A DNA stretch of 64,000 bases from Algoriphagus sp. A40 (lineage in GTDB: Bacteria; Bacteroidota; Bacteroidia; Cytophagales; Cyclobacteriaceae). The stretch is from assembly GCF_002002735.1 (NCBI RefSeq), contig NZ_MUNY01000034.1, positions 92,494 through 156,493 on the forward strand. Direction: 5' to 3'. The notes under the pieces are model-generated. The model did no database searches, was not told where the DNA came from, and worked only from the letters and a program-made list of their open reading frames with translations. This document shows, piece after piece, positions 55,422 to 64,000 of the stretch. How positions within the stretch are numbered: the stretch's first letter is position 1; every line of letters begins with the position of its first letter. The translations under genes were made by a program, and so were the position numbers.

Positions 55422-56642
55422 CTATTCAATGGATTCCGCCATTCTTTGTCCAACTGATCTTTGAACAATACTTTGAACAAGGCTATTCATGTTTCGCATT
55501 CTGATCAGATTGTTAAATCCAAAAAAGCCAAACTCAACTACCAATTTACCCAATAATTCATCGGCGAAAGAGGATGAGATAAGTTCAACACCTTTAAAAT
55601 CAATCACTATTACTTGATTTGATTGCTGATGAATGTTTAATAGCTGATTTCTTATTCGCTCCCCAGCTTGTCTCGTTCCAAATCCAGAAGACTTTTGGAG
55701 TAAATTAAATTCAATTTCACCTTTGTCATTTTCAAGTTCTTCAATTTTCAAATTAACAAGTTCATATGATTTTCCGCTGAATTTCAAAGCGTCTGCGATT
55801 GAGACATTTTTTTCATAATCAAGCTGAAAGTCAACAATTGCACATCCTTGTTCCCTAGACAAGGTAGGTATCCGGTCAAAAATCTCAGCTTTATTTCCTT
55901 TAAGAAAGTAGGAAGCAGAATTAGAGGTAAGAGTCAAACTTCCCTCATTATTTTCAATAATTCTCCTAAGGCCATACATGCCATTTCCCTGACCAATTTT
56001 TTTATCTCTTGTTACTCCCTCTTGAAGGCTTAATGTCAACGCATCAGCAGGAGTTCTAGGATTAAATGATGAATTTTTGAGCGAATTGTAAATGCCACGA
56101 CCCGCATCAAAAACAGTAAAAGCTACATGTTTACTCGACTTGTGAATTTGTCCCATTACAAAACCGCAATTAGAATTTGAATGTTGAATAACATTATCCA
56201 TTACCTCATTTAAACACCATTCAAGGCCTTCAAGAACTCCTTTTTCAAATTTATCACTGCTATTTAGCTCATCTAACATTGAGTTTACCAACCAGAAAAC
56301 ATGGCTGGAATCTGTGAACTTAAATACCTTGTTTAGTGAGTTCATTGAATATAGCTCTCTTTCAGATTTTACAATTATTGGGTCAAGTAAGTGAACTGCC
56401 TTAACAATTGGACTTTCACCAATTTCTTTGATTGGAACTCCGTTATTATTGTAAAAGTCGATTAGTCCTGAAATTGGAACCACGGCGTTTGGAAAAGCAG
56501 CTTTAGTGTTTGAAAAATCGACTTTAAATTCTTCAAAACCTGCCTTTTTCCCAAAATGTATCGCTTTAAGAAAATCACTCACATCCTTTGGATGTGTCAA
56601 ATCATTGAATTGAATTGTGTCTAATTCTCTATATAATGTCAT
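55422..56642 (-). CDS. STAS-like / GHKL ATPase / DUF4325 (STAS-like) fusion protein
   Basis: A 406-residue soluble protein. Residues about 10-75 look like an N-terminal STAS-like domain (FKVDFSNTKAAFPNAVVPIS). Residues about 105-250 are a GHKL ATPase: N box EWCLNEVMDNVIQHS (Glu146, Asn150, His154), G1 box VFDAGRGI (Asp179) and G2 box GQGNGMYGL. Residues about 320-400 are a STAS-like DUF4325 domain (GERIRNQLLNIHQQ, VIVIDFKGVELISSSFADEL). The plan recalls anti-sigma kinase and anti-anti-sigma partners fused in one chain. AT-rich. It precedes the membrane protein gene. Signalling or defence roles are inference. Confidence 0.87.
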   Translation of the reverse strand: MTLYRELDTIQFNDLTHPKDVSDFLKAIHFGKKAGFEEFKVDFSNTKAAFPNAVVPISGLIDFYNNNGVPIKEIGESPIVKAVHLLDPIIVKSERELYSMNSLNKVFKFTDSSHVFWLVNSMLDELNSSDKFEKGVLEGLEWCLNEVMDNVIQHSNSNCGFVMGQIHKSSKHVAFTVFDAGRGIYNSLKNSSFNPRTPADALTLSLQEGVTRDKKIGQGNGMYGLRRIIENNEGSLTLTSNSASYFLKGNKAEIFDRIPTLSREQGCAIVDFQLDYEKNVSIADALKFSGKSYELVNLKIEELENDKGEIEFNLLQKSSGFGTRQAGERIRNQLLNIHQQSNQVIVIDFKGVELISSSFADELLGKLVVEFGFFGFNNLIRMRNMNSLVQSIVQRSVGQRMAESIE

Positions 56643-56681
56643 TTCTAACTTTTAAATAATTCCCTACTTATTTTCTAAAAA

Positions 56682-58694
56682 TTAATACTTCCTCTCCATC
56701 ACCATCACCACCCGATTTGGGATATACAGATTGGCGACCTGATCCGAGTCGGTACCATAGACGATGGCCTTGTCCAGCCGATCAAAGCCGCCGTATTCTT
56801 TTTCATCCGAATGCAATTTAATACAATAGTTGCCCTGAGCGGGCATGCGGATCGGGAATCCGAAGAAGGACTCGGTCGGGTGAAAGGAAAAGATGAAAAC
56901 CAGATTTCCCCGCTCGTATGCGATGATTTTCTTATCCGGATCCAGGTAGAGCTGGACTGCGGGAGGGGTGGAGAGTAGTTGGTGATCCTTGGCGAGCTGG
57001 ATCATGGCTTTGTCCCAAAGATCGAGCTGCTGATAGCGTAGGAGGGGATCATCGACCAGAGACCATTGACGACGGGCATGTTGGTAGCTCCAGTCGTTGC
57101 CCAGTCGCGGAAAGTCCACCCACTCGGGATGCCCGAATTCGTTACCGATAAAGTTGAGGTAGCCCTCGCCGCCCAAGCTCAGCGTGATCATGCGGATCAT
57201 TTTGTGCAGGGCGATGCCCCGATCGACTACCAGATTTTGCTCCAGCACAGTCATAGAGAAGTACATCTCCTTGTCCATCAGCCAGAAGGCGATGCTTTTG
57301 TCGCCAACCAGTGCCTGGTCATGGCTCTCGGCATAGGCGATGGACTTTTCCTTCTTGGGCCGGTTGCTCAACTCATGCCAGAGCTCAAACATGTCCCACT
57401 GCTCGTCCAGCTTGTGCTTGAGGGTTTTGATCCAAAAGTCAGGCACACCCATGGCCAGCCGGAAGTCGAAACCGATCCCGCCGTCTTCGACTTTTCGGCA
57501 AAGGCCCGGCATGCCGCTGACTTCTTCTGCTATTGACATTGCCACTGGTTTTAACCCGTGGATAAGAGTATTTGCAAGCTGGAAGTAGAGTACTGCATCC
57601 TCATCTACTCCCGCATCGAAGTATTTCTCCGCCGAATCGAAGGTCACATGCCCGTGGTGATGGTAGAGCATGGACGTGGCTCCGTCAAACCGGAAGCCGT
57701 CGAAATGAAACTTCTCCAGCCAATAGCGGATGTTGGAGAGCAAAAACTGCTGCACCTCCCATTTGCCGTAGTCGAAAAGCTTGGAATCCCAGCCCTCGTG
57801 ATAGCCCCGGTCTCCGGGATGGAAGTATTGATGATCGCTTCCGTCAAATTCGTTGAGGCCTTCATTTACATTTTTGACCGCATGGGAATGTACGATGTCC
57901 ATGATCACGGCGATGCCCATGTTGTGGGCCGTGTTGACCAAGGACTTGAGCTCCTCCGGCGTCCCAAAGCGGGAGGTCGGCGCAAAGTAATTGGAGACGT
58001 GATAGCCGAATGAGCCGTAGTAGGGATGCTCCATCACCGCCATGAGTTGGATGGCATTGTAGCCAGCGGCTTGGATGCGGGGCAGGATCAGTTCTTCAAA
58101 TTCCCGGTAGGTACCCACCTTTTCCTCCTCCAAGGCCATGCCCACATGCGCTTCATAGATCAGCGGCATGGCGGCCGCTTCCTGGAGAGAAAAGGCATGA
58201 TCCGACCAAGAAAAGGCTTCGGGCGCAAACCAAAGCTGTCCTGCAAAGTCGTGCGTCGCTTCGTCTTGGACCACCCTTCGGATATAAGCAGGAATCCGAT
58301 CCAGATCGGTGTCATTGGCACCTAAGACTCGGACTTTGATCTTGCTTTGGTGTACAAAGGTGTTTTTGTATTCCTCAAAAGGCAGGAAAATCTCCCAATC
58401 TCCCCGGTGGTTTTGGCGCATGGGGTGGGAATGGCGATCCCACCAGTTGAAGTCTCCCATGAGGTACAGCTGCTTTGCAGCAGGAGCCCACTCCCGGTAA
58501 GTCCAGCCATTTCTCAGCTTGTCGAATTGGATGCCGTAGTATTCGTGCATTCTGGCGTATTCGAGAATGCTACCCGAAAAATCGTTGATTGCCCTCAAAG
58601 CTGAATGAAACTTATCCAGGCGCTTTTGGATCACCGGAGCGAAGGACTCCAACCAAGGTTCGTCGGTGACAAGGGCTAAAGGTTTTTGGCTCAC
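56682..58694 (-). CDS. glgB: 1,4-alpha-glucan branching enzyme (eukaryote-like type)
   Basis: A 670-residue GH13 enzyme that makes alpha-1,6 branches in glycogen. An N-terminal CBM48-like domain (GWTYREWAPAAKQLYLMGDF) is followed by the catalytic barrel: VIMDIVHSHAVKN, DGFRFDGATSMLYHHHG (nucleophile Asp), MSIAEEVSGMPG (acid/base Glu) and YAESHDQALVGDKS. The sequence is of the animal/plant GBE type found in many Bacteroidota, not the E. coli GlgB type. Higher GC than the neighbouring genes. No other glycogen gene is adjacent. Confidence 0.95.
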   Translation of the reverse strand: MSQKPLALVTDEPWLESFAPVIQKRLDKFHSALRAINDFSGSILEYARMHEYYGIQFDKLRNGWTYREWAPAAKQLYLMGDFNWWDRHSHPMRQNHRGDWEIFLPFEEYKNTFVHQSKIKVRVLGANDTDLDRIPAYIRRVVQDEATHDFAGQLWFAPEAFSWSDHAFSLQEAAAMPLIYEAHVGMALEEEKVGTYREFEELILPRIQAAGYNAIQLMAVMEHPYYGSFGYHVSNYFAPTSRFGTPEELKSLVNTAHNMGIAVIMDIVHSHAVKNVNEGLNEFDGSDHQYFHPGDRGYHEGWDSKLFDYGKWEVQQFLLSNIRYWLEKFHFDGFRFDGATSMLYHHHGHVTFDSAEKYFDAGVDEDAVLYFQLANTLIHGLKPVAMSIAEEVSGMPGLCRKVEDGGIGFDFRLAMGVPDFWIKTLKHKLDEQWDMFELWHELSNRPKKEKSIAYAESHDQALVGDKSIAFWLMDKEMYFSMTVLEQNLVVDRGIALHKMIRMITLSLGGEGYLNFIGNEFGHPEWVDFPRLGNDWSYQHARRQWSLVDDPLLRYQQLDLWDKAMIQLAKDHQLLSTPPAVQLYLDPDKKIIAYERGNLVFIFSFHPTESFFGFPIRMPAQGNYCIKLHSDEKEYGGFDRLDKAIVYGTDSDQVANLYIPNRVVMVMERKY

Positions 58695-58761
58695 AAAAAG
58701 TGGGTTTTGGATTTGATGAAATTAGGAAAAAATGTCAGGATTGGAAGTTGAACTCATAAAG

Positions 58762-58993
58762 TTTCACCCCTTCGGGGCTCCGATGGTATTTTATTTCACT
58801 ACCACGGGCTACCGCCCGCGGTCATGAATGGTTAGGCTCCTTCGGAGCCAAGTCTCCGAATCAGCATTTTTTCTAAGTAGTGGCTTAGCTTGAAGAAAGA
58901 TCCGAAGGATCGTCACTTTTCATGACCTCCGGTGACTGAAAGGAGCCGGGGGTAAGGGAAGAAAGAAGATTACCGGAGCCCCGAAGGGGTGAA
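58762..58993. repeat. Multi-hairpin element, copy 1 (232 bp)
   Basis: It begins TTTCACCCCTTCGGGGCTC and ends in the inverse GAGCCCCGAAGGGGTGAA, giving terminal inverted repeats. Inside are hairpins CGGGC/GCCCG, GGCTCCTTCGGAGCC, GATCCGAAGGATC and CCTCCGG/CCGGGGG. Copies 2 and 3 match it in the same orientation. Proposed to be a non-autonomous element moved by the Y1 transposase at 59256. Confidence 0.85.
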
Positions 58994-59016
58994 GACTTCA
59001 CTGATCTAAGAACGAA

Positions 59017-59253
59017 TTTCACCCCTTCGGGGCTCCGATGGTAATGTATTTCACTACCACGGGCTAACGCCCGCTGTCATGAATGGTTAGGCTCCTTCGG
59101 AGCTGGAAGCACCAACCTATTGTCACTGATAAAGCACAAGGCCAGTATTATGATAATATAGATCCGAAGGATCATCACTTTTCATGACCTCCGGTGCCTG
59201 AAAGGAGCCGGAGGTGAGAGAAAAACCTACAGATCAGAGCCCCGAAGGGGTGA
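59017..59253. repeat. Multi-hairpin element, copy 2 (237 bp)
   Basis: Same termini and internal hairpins as copy 1, 23 bases downstream of it, with a diverged middle after GGCTCCTTCGGAGC. It ends 2 bases before the stop codon of the transposase gene. Confidence 0.85.
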
Positions 59254-59255
59254 TA

Positions 59256-59705
59256 TTACTTTAAAAAGTATTTCTCATCTATTGCTATCCCTTGCTCCAA
59301 GAGTAGATTTCTATACTCTTCCTCAAAAGAGAAAGACTTATGATGTTCTTTCTGCTTTTTGATATAGCCAATTATCATATCCTTTTCTTTATAGGAAACT
59401 GTAAATACGCCGAACCCCTCTGCCCATCCTTTAAATTTTTGAAAATATCCAGATTGCTTCATCCAGCTGCTGGAAAACGATTTTACATCCCGCACAAAAT
59501 CAGAAACAGGAATTGTGGGGTGAATATCGGCCAACATGTGAATGTGGTCTTCAATTCCATTTATCTGGTAAAGCTTTGAATTTTTGTTTTTTACAATTCC
59601 CCAGATATAGTTGTATAGCTCTTTACTATGGATATCATCAATTGTTTTTTCGGCTCCTCTTGTATGAAATACGATATGGTAGAACAGTTGCCGGTAAGAA
59701 CTCAT
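59256..59705 (-). CDS. REP-associated Y1 transposase (RAYT, IS200-like)
   Basis: A 149-residue single-strand-type transposase. The HUH metal-binding motif is DHIHMLADIHP (His54, His56). The catalytic Tyr is Tyr114 in IIGYIKKQKEHH. The opening SSYRQLFYHIVFHTRG is typical of the Bacteroidota members. It is complete. No TnpB-like gene is beside it. It sits between structured repeats (two copies downstream, one upstream), the usual arrangement for transposases that act on REP sequences. Confidence 0.92.
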   Translation of the reverse strand: MSSYRQLFYHIVFHTRGAEKTIDDIHSKELYNYIWGIVKNKNSKLYQINGIEDHIHMLADIHPTIPVSDFVRDVKSFSSSWMKQSGYFQKFKGWAEGFGVFTVSYKEKDMIIGYIKKQKEHHKSFSFEEEYRNLLLEQGIAIDEKYFLK

Positions 59706-59762
59706 AAAAAATAGATTTTGAGTGAGTTGAATTTAGAAAAAATGGATGTAAATAAAAATGAG

Positions 59763-59993
59763 TTTCACCCCTTCGGGGCTCCGATGGTATTGCATTTCAC
59801 TACCACGGGCTGTCGCCCGCGGTTATGAAAAGTATGGCTCCTTCGGAGCCAAGTCTCCGAAGGAGCATTTTTTCTAAGTAGTGGCTTAGCTTGAAGAAAG
59901 ATCCGAAGGATCGTCACTTTCCATGACCTCCGTGACTGAAAGGAGCCGGAGGTAAGAGAAAAACCTACAGATAAGAGCCCCGAAGGGGTGAAA
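59763..59993. repeat. Multi-hairpin element, copy 3 (231 bp)
   Basis: Same termini (TTTCACCCC ... GGGGTGAAA) and hairpins as copy 1, with GGCTCCTTCGGAGCC and GATCCGAAGGATC intact. It lies 57 bases upstream of the transposase start and 17 bases from the mtaB stop. Confidence 0.85.
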
Positions 59994-60010
59994 CCAATTA
60001 TAAAATCTGC

Positions 60011-61330
60011 CTAATGCTTCTCATACACCATCTCCGGCTCCCGAACTTCCACATTTCCTGCAGAGTTGATGGAGTCAAGTGTGACTTCCTTCAGTTCGTG
60101 AATCAGCATCGGATCGTATTTGGCGGCGACACGGATGTAGTTTTGGGTGAATCCGTGCATTTTACCGTCCTCAATGTCTTCTTCAAACAGGACTGTGAAT
60201 GTCCTCCCCAGATTTTCATCGTAGAATTTTCTTCTCTTTTTCTCAGAAAGAATCCGAAGCATTTTGGAGCGTTCATTCCTCTTTTTCAAAGGAACAATAC
60301 CATCCATTTCCACAGCTCGGGTATTGGCTCGCTCCGAATAAGTGAACACATGGAGATAAGAGATGTCCAATTCGTTCAAAAAATTATAAGTTTCCAGGAA
60401 TAGCTCCTCGGTCTCACCGGGAAACCCAACAATCACATCCACACCGATACATGCATCGGGCATCAGTGTTTTGATCTTGGTGACCCGGTCCACATAGAGT
60501 TCGCGTAGGTACCGGCGGCCCATCTTCCTTAGAATAGTGTTGGAGCCAGACTGAAGCGGAATATGAAAGTGCGGAACAAAACGCTTGGATCTGGACACAA
60601 ATTCGATGATTTCATTGGTCAGCAGGTTGGGCTCGATGGAGGAGATGCGGAACCTGTCGATGCCTTCCACTTCATCCAAAGCATAAACCAAATCCGCAAA
60701 CCGCTCTTCCCGCTTACCGTCCACAATGCCGAAGTCACCGATATTCACTCCGGTCAGGACGATTTCTTTGACATTTGATGCGGCGATTTCCCGGGCTGAA
60801 GCCAGGACTGATTCGATGGTATTGCTGCGGCTTTTCCCTCGGGCTAGCGGAATGGTGCAGAAAGCACAACCATAATTACAGCCGTCCTGAACTTTGAGAA
60901 AAGTCCGGGTGCGATCATTGATAGAATAAGCGTTGTTGAAAGATCTGGCTTCGGTGATTTCAGAGGCCAGTACCTTTGTCTCCTGGACTTTTGCAAAGTC
61001 ATCGAGGAGTTCGATCAGACGGAATTTCTCGGCAGCACCCAAAACAGCATCGACACCTTCGATTTCGGAGATTTCGCGGGGTTTCAATTGCGCATAGCAG
61101 CCAATAATCGCTACATAAGAGTCAGGGGAGATCTTTTTAGCCTCTTTGACGATTTTCTTACACTTCTTGTCGGCATTCTCGGTGACCGAGCAGGTGTTGA
61201 TGATGAAAATGTCGGGATTTTCCTGAAAATCGACTTTCAGATAGCCCTTTTCTTCAAATTGTCTACCGATTGTGGAAGTTTCCGAGAAGTTTAGCTTACA
61301 ACCCAGTGTATAAAAGGCTACTTTTTTCAC
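60011..61330 (-). CDS. mtaB: tRNA t6A37 methylthiotransferase MtaB
   Basis: A 439-residue radical SAM methylthiotransferase that converts t6A37 to ms2t6A37 in tRNA. The UPF0004 domain opens AFYTLGCKLNFSETSTIG with Cys residues in NTCSVTENADKKC and IIGCYAQLKP. The radical SAM cluster is in VQDGCNYGCAFCTIP. A TRAM-like tail (RTFTVLFEEDIEDGKMHGFT) closes it. The MtaB subgroup is supported by the TLGCKLN opening. Monocistronic. Confidence 0.95.
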   Translation of the reverse strand: MKKVAFYTLGCKLNFSETSTIGRQFEEKGYLKVDFQENPDIFIINTCSVTENADKKCKKIVKEAKKISPDSYVAIIGCYAQLKPREISEIEGVDAVLGAAEKFRLIELLDDFAKVQETKVLASEITEARSFNNAYSINDRTRTFLKVQDGCNYGCAFCTIPLARGKSRSNTIESVLASAREIAASNVKEIVLTGVNIGDFGIVDGKREERFADLVYALDEVEGIDRFRISSIEPNLLTNEIIEFVSRSKRFVPHFHIPLQSGSNTILRKMGRRYLRELYVDRVTKIKTLMPDACIGVDVIVGFPGETEELFLETYNFLNELDISYLHVFTYSERANTRAVEMDGIVPLKKRNERSKMLRILSEKKRRKFYDENLGRTFTVLFEEDIEDGKMHGFTQNYIRVAAKYDPMLIHELKEVTLDSINSAGNVEVREPEMVYEKH

Positions 61331-61524
61331 AATTGCGCTCCAGATATTGAGATCACAAAGGTAATTAATCGCTGGCTTTTTTCAATTTTCCAATTTTCAC
61401 CTCCAAAAGGCACTTTTTTTGGCCAAATGGATTCCAAATCATCATGTTTTATTGAAAAAAGTGGAAATTTTTTAAAAAAAGACTCCAAAAACAGGGTGAA
61501 GTCTTTTTCACATACATATTTTTC

Positions 61525-61532
61525 TATTTTTG
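61525..61532 (+). promoter_or_regulatory. -7 promoter box of glutamine synthetase gene
   Basis: TATTTTTG fits the Bacteroidota TAnnTTTG -7 consensus, 31 bases before the ATG. A -33 TTG is not clear. Confidence 0.6.
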
Positions 61533-61563
61533 TGGGTGTAATATTAAACCTCTTATTGTAGAA

Positions 61564-63726
61564 ATGGCAACACTTAGACAACAAGCCCTGGGAATGGTTC
61601 AGGCGAGACCGCGGGTAACTGTAACTCCTCCGTCTCCTAAAATTTCGGAATATTTTGGTACCAACGTCTTTGGCAACGGTCGAATGAAAGAGGCTTTGGC
61701 GCCTTCAGTATTTAAAAAAGTAATGGAAGCAATTGACAAAGGGACAAAAATTGATCCGTCAACTGCTGAAGAAGTAGCTACTGCTGTCAAAACCTGGGCA
61801 CTTTCTAAAGGTGTTACTCACTTTACGCACTGGTTCCAGCCTTTGACAGGCTCGACTGCCGAGAAGCACGACTCATTCTTTGATATGTATGCGGGAATTG
61901 AAAAATTCAAAGCTTCAGCTTTGGTTCAGCAGGAGCCCGATGCTTCCTCTTTTCCAAATGGTGGTATCCGTTCGACATTTGAAGCAAGAGGTTATACCGC
62001 TTGGGATCCTTCTTCTCCAATTTTTATTTTCGAAAAAACCCTTTGTATCCCGACCATCTTCGTGTCCTATACCGGTGAGGCCTTGGATTACAAGACTCCT
62101 CTGTTGAAGTCGATGGAGGCTATCAATGATGCAGCAGTTGAAGTTTGCCAGCTATTTGACCGTAACGTAAGAAAGGTGAGCCCTTCATTGGGTATCGAGC
62201 AGGAATACTTTGTAGTGGACAAAGCCTTATTTGCAGCCCGTCCTGACTTGGTGATGGCCGGCAGATCCGTGTTTGGTCACAGCCCAGCCAGAGGTCAGCA
62301 ATTGGAAGATCACTACTTTGGTTCTATTCCTACCCGAGTGAAGGATTTTATGGTGGATTTCGAAATTGAAGCTCATAAGCTTGGAATTCCATTGTCAACC
62401 CGTCACAATGAAGTGGCACCGGGCCAATTTGAAGTTGCTCCTATCTATGAAGAAATCAACAAGGCAGTTGACCACAACCAGCTTTTGATGGATTTGATGG
62501 ACAAAGTGGCCGAGAAACATTCTTTGAAAGTGTTGTTCCACGAGAAGCCATTTGCAGGTGTCAATGGTTCAGGCAAGCACAACAACTGGTCTTTGATTAC
62601 CGATACAGGAGTCAACTTGTTTCAGCCAAGCAACTCTGCGAGGGAAAACCTCCAGTTTTTGACTTTCCTGGTTGCAACCGTAAAGGCCGTTTATGATCAC
62701 TCAGACTTGTTGAGAGCGAGCATCGCTTCTGCAAGCAACGATTTCAGATTGGGTGCCAATGAAGCTCCTCCTGCGATCATGTCTGTTTTCTTGGGTGGTA
62801 CGCTTAGTGACGTTTTGGATGAGCTGGAGAAAAACGGCAACATCAAGATCGAAAAAGGTGACAACATGTATATGAAATTGGGAATCTCCAAGATCCCTGA
62901 AATCATCCTGGACAACACCGACAGAAACAGAACTTCTCCGTTTGCATTCACCGGAAACAAATTTGAATTCCGTGCTGTAGGTTCTTCTGCAAACTGTGGT
63001 CTCCCAATGACTACACTGAACGTGATCGTTGCTGAGGTTTTGAAAGGCATGATCAAGGACATCGAGAAAGAAATGAACGCCGGCAAGGAGAAAAAGATTG
63101 CCATCGTCAATGTCTTGAGAAAATACATCAAGGATTCGAAGAAAGTAAGATTCGAAGGCGACGGTTACTCTGCCGAGTGGGCCAAGGAAGCTGAGAAAAG
63201 AGGACTTTCTAACCTGAAATCAACTCCTGAAGCGCTTGATATTTACGAAAAGAAAGCCACCAAGGAACTTTATGAGCGTCACAATGTCCTCAACCACATT
63301 GAAGTTCATGCCCGTCATGAAATCATGCTGGAAGACTACATCAAAAAGGTGCAGATCGAAAGCCGTGTGATGGGTGACCTTGCCTTGAACCACATCATTC
63401 CTACTGCGATCCTTTACCAAAACAAACTGATCGAAAACGCTAACGGTCTTAAAGGTTTGAGCTTGGATAATTCAGCTGCTGTTGAGACGATCAAAGAAGT
63501 GTCCAAGCACTTGGAATCTTTGAAATCTAATGTGACTGCAATGGTAGAGACTCGTAAGAAACTCAACAAAGAGGATGACATCGTGAAGCGTGCAAAAGCT
63601 TACCAAAAAGAGGTAAAAGAAGCCTATTTCGACAAAATCCGGTATGCAGTTGACAAACTAGAGCTGTTGGTGGATGACGAAAGCTGGCCTCTTGTAAAGT
63701 ACAGAGAGCTGTTGTTTATCCGTTAA
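61564..63726 (+). CDS. glnN: Type III glutamine synthetase
   Basis: A 720-residue enzyme that makes glutamine from glutamate and ammonia. The GSIII-specific N-terminus (MATLRQQALGMVQARPRVTV, KISEYFGTNVF) is followed by THFTHWFQPLTGSTAEKHD, IEQEYFVVDKALF, the ATP/Mg region FEIEAHKLGIPLSTRHNEVA and VNGSGKHNNWSL. The length is typical of GSIII (about 700-730), far above GSI. With hut genes releasing ammonia and glutamate, it is a natural partner, though not linked genetically. A strong terminator follows. Confidence 0.97.
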   Translation: MATLRQQALGMVQARPRVTVTPPSPKISEYFGTNVFGNGRMKEALAPSVFKKVMEAIDKGTKIDPSTAEEVATAVKTWALSKGVTHFTHWFQPLTGSTAEKHDSFFDMYAGIEKFKASALVQQEPDASSFPNGGIRSTFEARGYTAWDPSSPIFIFEKTLCIPTIFVSYTGEALDYKTPLLKSMEAINDAAVEVCQLFDRNVRKVSPSLGIEQEYFVVDKALFAARPDLVMAGRSVFGHSPARGQQLEDHYFGSIPTRVKDFMVDFEIEAHKLGIPLSTRHNEVAPGQFEVAPIYEEINKAVDHNQLLMDLMDKVAEKHSLKVLFHEKPFAGVNGSGKHNNWSLITDTGVNLFQPSNSARENLQFLTFLVATVKAVYDHSDLLRASIASASNDFRLGANEAPPAIMSVFLGGTLSDVLDELEKNGNIKIEKGDNMYMKLGISKIPEIILDNTDRNRTSPFAFTGNKFEFRAVGSSANCGLPMTTLNVIVAEVLKGMIKDIEKEMNAGKEKKIAIVNVLRKYIKDSKKVRFEGDGYSAEWAKEAEKRGLSNLKSTPEALDIYEKKATKELYERHNVLNHIEVHARHEIMLEDYIKKVQIESRVMGDLALNHIIPTAILYQNKLIENANGLKGLSLDNSAAVETIKEVSKHLESLKSNVTAMVETRKKLNKEDDIVKRAKAYQKEVKEAYFDKIRYAVDKLELLVDDESWPLVKYRELLFIR

Positions 63727-63749
63727 TATTCGATCATTTGATTAAGTCA

Positions 63750-63779
63750 AAGCCATCCCCAAAAAGGATGGCTTTTTTT
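63750..63779 (+). terminator. Rho-independent terminator of glnN
   Basis: AGCCATCC pairs with GGATGGCT around a CCAAAAA loop, followed by seven T. Confidence 0.9.
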
Positions 63780-64000
63780 GTTTTTCCCCAATACGAAGGG
63801 AATTAATTCGGAATTTTTTACTGGTTTCTGATTGAAAATGGGATCAAACAGGAGGCCATTTGGACGGTTGGATATGTGGAATTGATTTTTCGATTATGTT
63901 CGACTAGACGCTACTGTTTTTTTGTTTTTTTTTAGCCAGTTTCTCAAAATATAATTGAATGTTTTGGCAAAAAATGAAAATAATATATCTGTTTAAACAC
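63780..64000. other. AT-rich right end without gene
   Basis: The last 221 bases carry poly-T tracts near 63918-63932 and no open frame that can be supported. It is probably the upstream region of a gene beyond the window. Confidence 0.4.

Noticed and set aside
57066..58013. Several long plus-strand frames opposite glgB
   Set aside because: They are antisense shadows of the high-GC glgB gene, whose catalytic motifs are complete.

Overview
The window reads as a chromosome segment of a Bacteroidota bacterium, most likely order Cytophagales, Cyclobacteriaceae (Algoriphagus-like; this placement is inferred from gene content, not computed). The evidence is a TonB-linked CarboxypepD_reg/beta-barrel protein, a Porin_10-type putative porin, type III glutamine synthetase, a eukaryote-type glycogen branching enzyme, a long urocanase, short MenE, DUF2141 and DUF4468 proteins, starts that mostly lack Shine-Dalgarno sequences, and -7 promoter boxes of the TAnnTTTG type. 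Coding density is high. No rRNA or tRNA gene was seen.

Layout. 0-5 kb: end of an unidentified gene, a WYL regulator divergent from a DinB-like gene around a palindromic operator candidate, and a large TonB-linked outer-membrane protein. 5-9.3 kb: a small gene coupled to a LexA-like (S24) repressor, converging on two tandem membrane-anchored TIR-domain genes, then a hypothetical gene and a 2OG-Fe(II) oxygenase. 9.3-25 kb: menaquinone genes in two blocks (menE-DUF2141 divergent from menB; and a tightly overlapping menI-like/menF/menD operon), with the histidine-utilisation genes hutH-hutI-hutU and hutG between them. A divergent LysR gene sits beside hutH with a perfect inverted repeat at its start. 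A membrane HTH protein and a GH16 lipoprotein complete this part. 25-33 kb: phosphatase, zinc-ribbon protein, Nif3-like protein, lpxK coupled to a putative porin, a MiaE-like hydroxylase and an FtsX-type permease. 33-41 kb: GMC oxidoreductase, a TPP riboswitch controlling a PnuC-family transporter (hence probably a thiamine transporter, PnuT) that overlaps an acyl-CoA-dehydrogenase-like flavoprotein, a radical SAM protein and two alpha/beta hydrolases. 41-46.7 kb: katG, a repeat array, a pirin/OsmC operon and an NmrA-like protein.

46.9-60 kb is more accessory: small hypothetical genes, VanZ-like and DUF3748 proteins, a RelE/ParE-type toxin-antitoxin pair, a DUF4468 protein, two DUF1801 proteins, a DUF899 protein, dispersed palindromic repeats, an AT-rich two-gene module (STAS-like/GHKL-ATPase/STAS-like protein plus a membrane protein), glgB, and a REP-associated Y1 transposase (RAYT) lying among three copies of a roughly 235-bp multi-hairpin element. 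60-64 kb returns to housekeeping: mtaB and type III glutamine synthetase.

Best candidates for something new are: (1) the TPP-riboswitch operon pairing a PnuT-like transporter with a flavin monooxygenase/ACAD-like enzyme; (2) the RAYT with its three structured elements; (3) the tandem TIR membrane proteins, with a terminator hairpin running straight into a start codon; (4) the STAS/GHKL/STAS plus membrane protein module.
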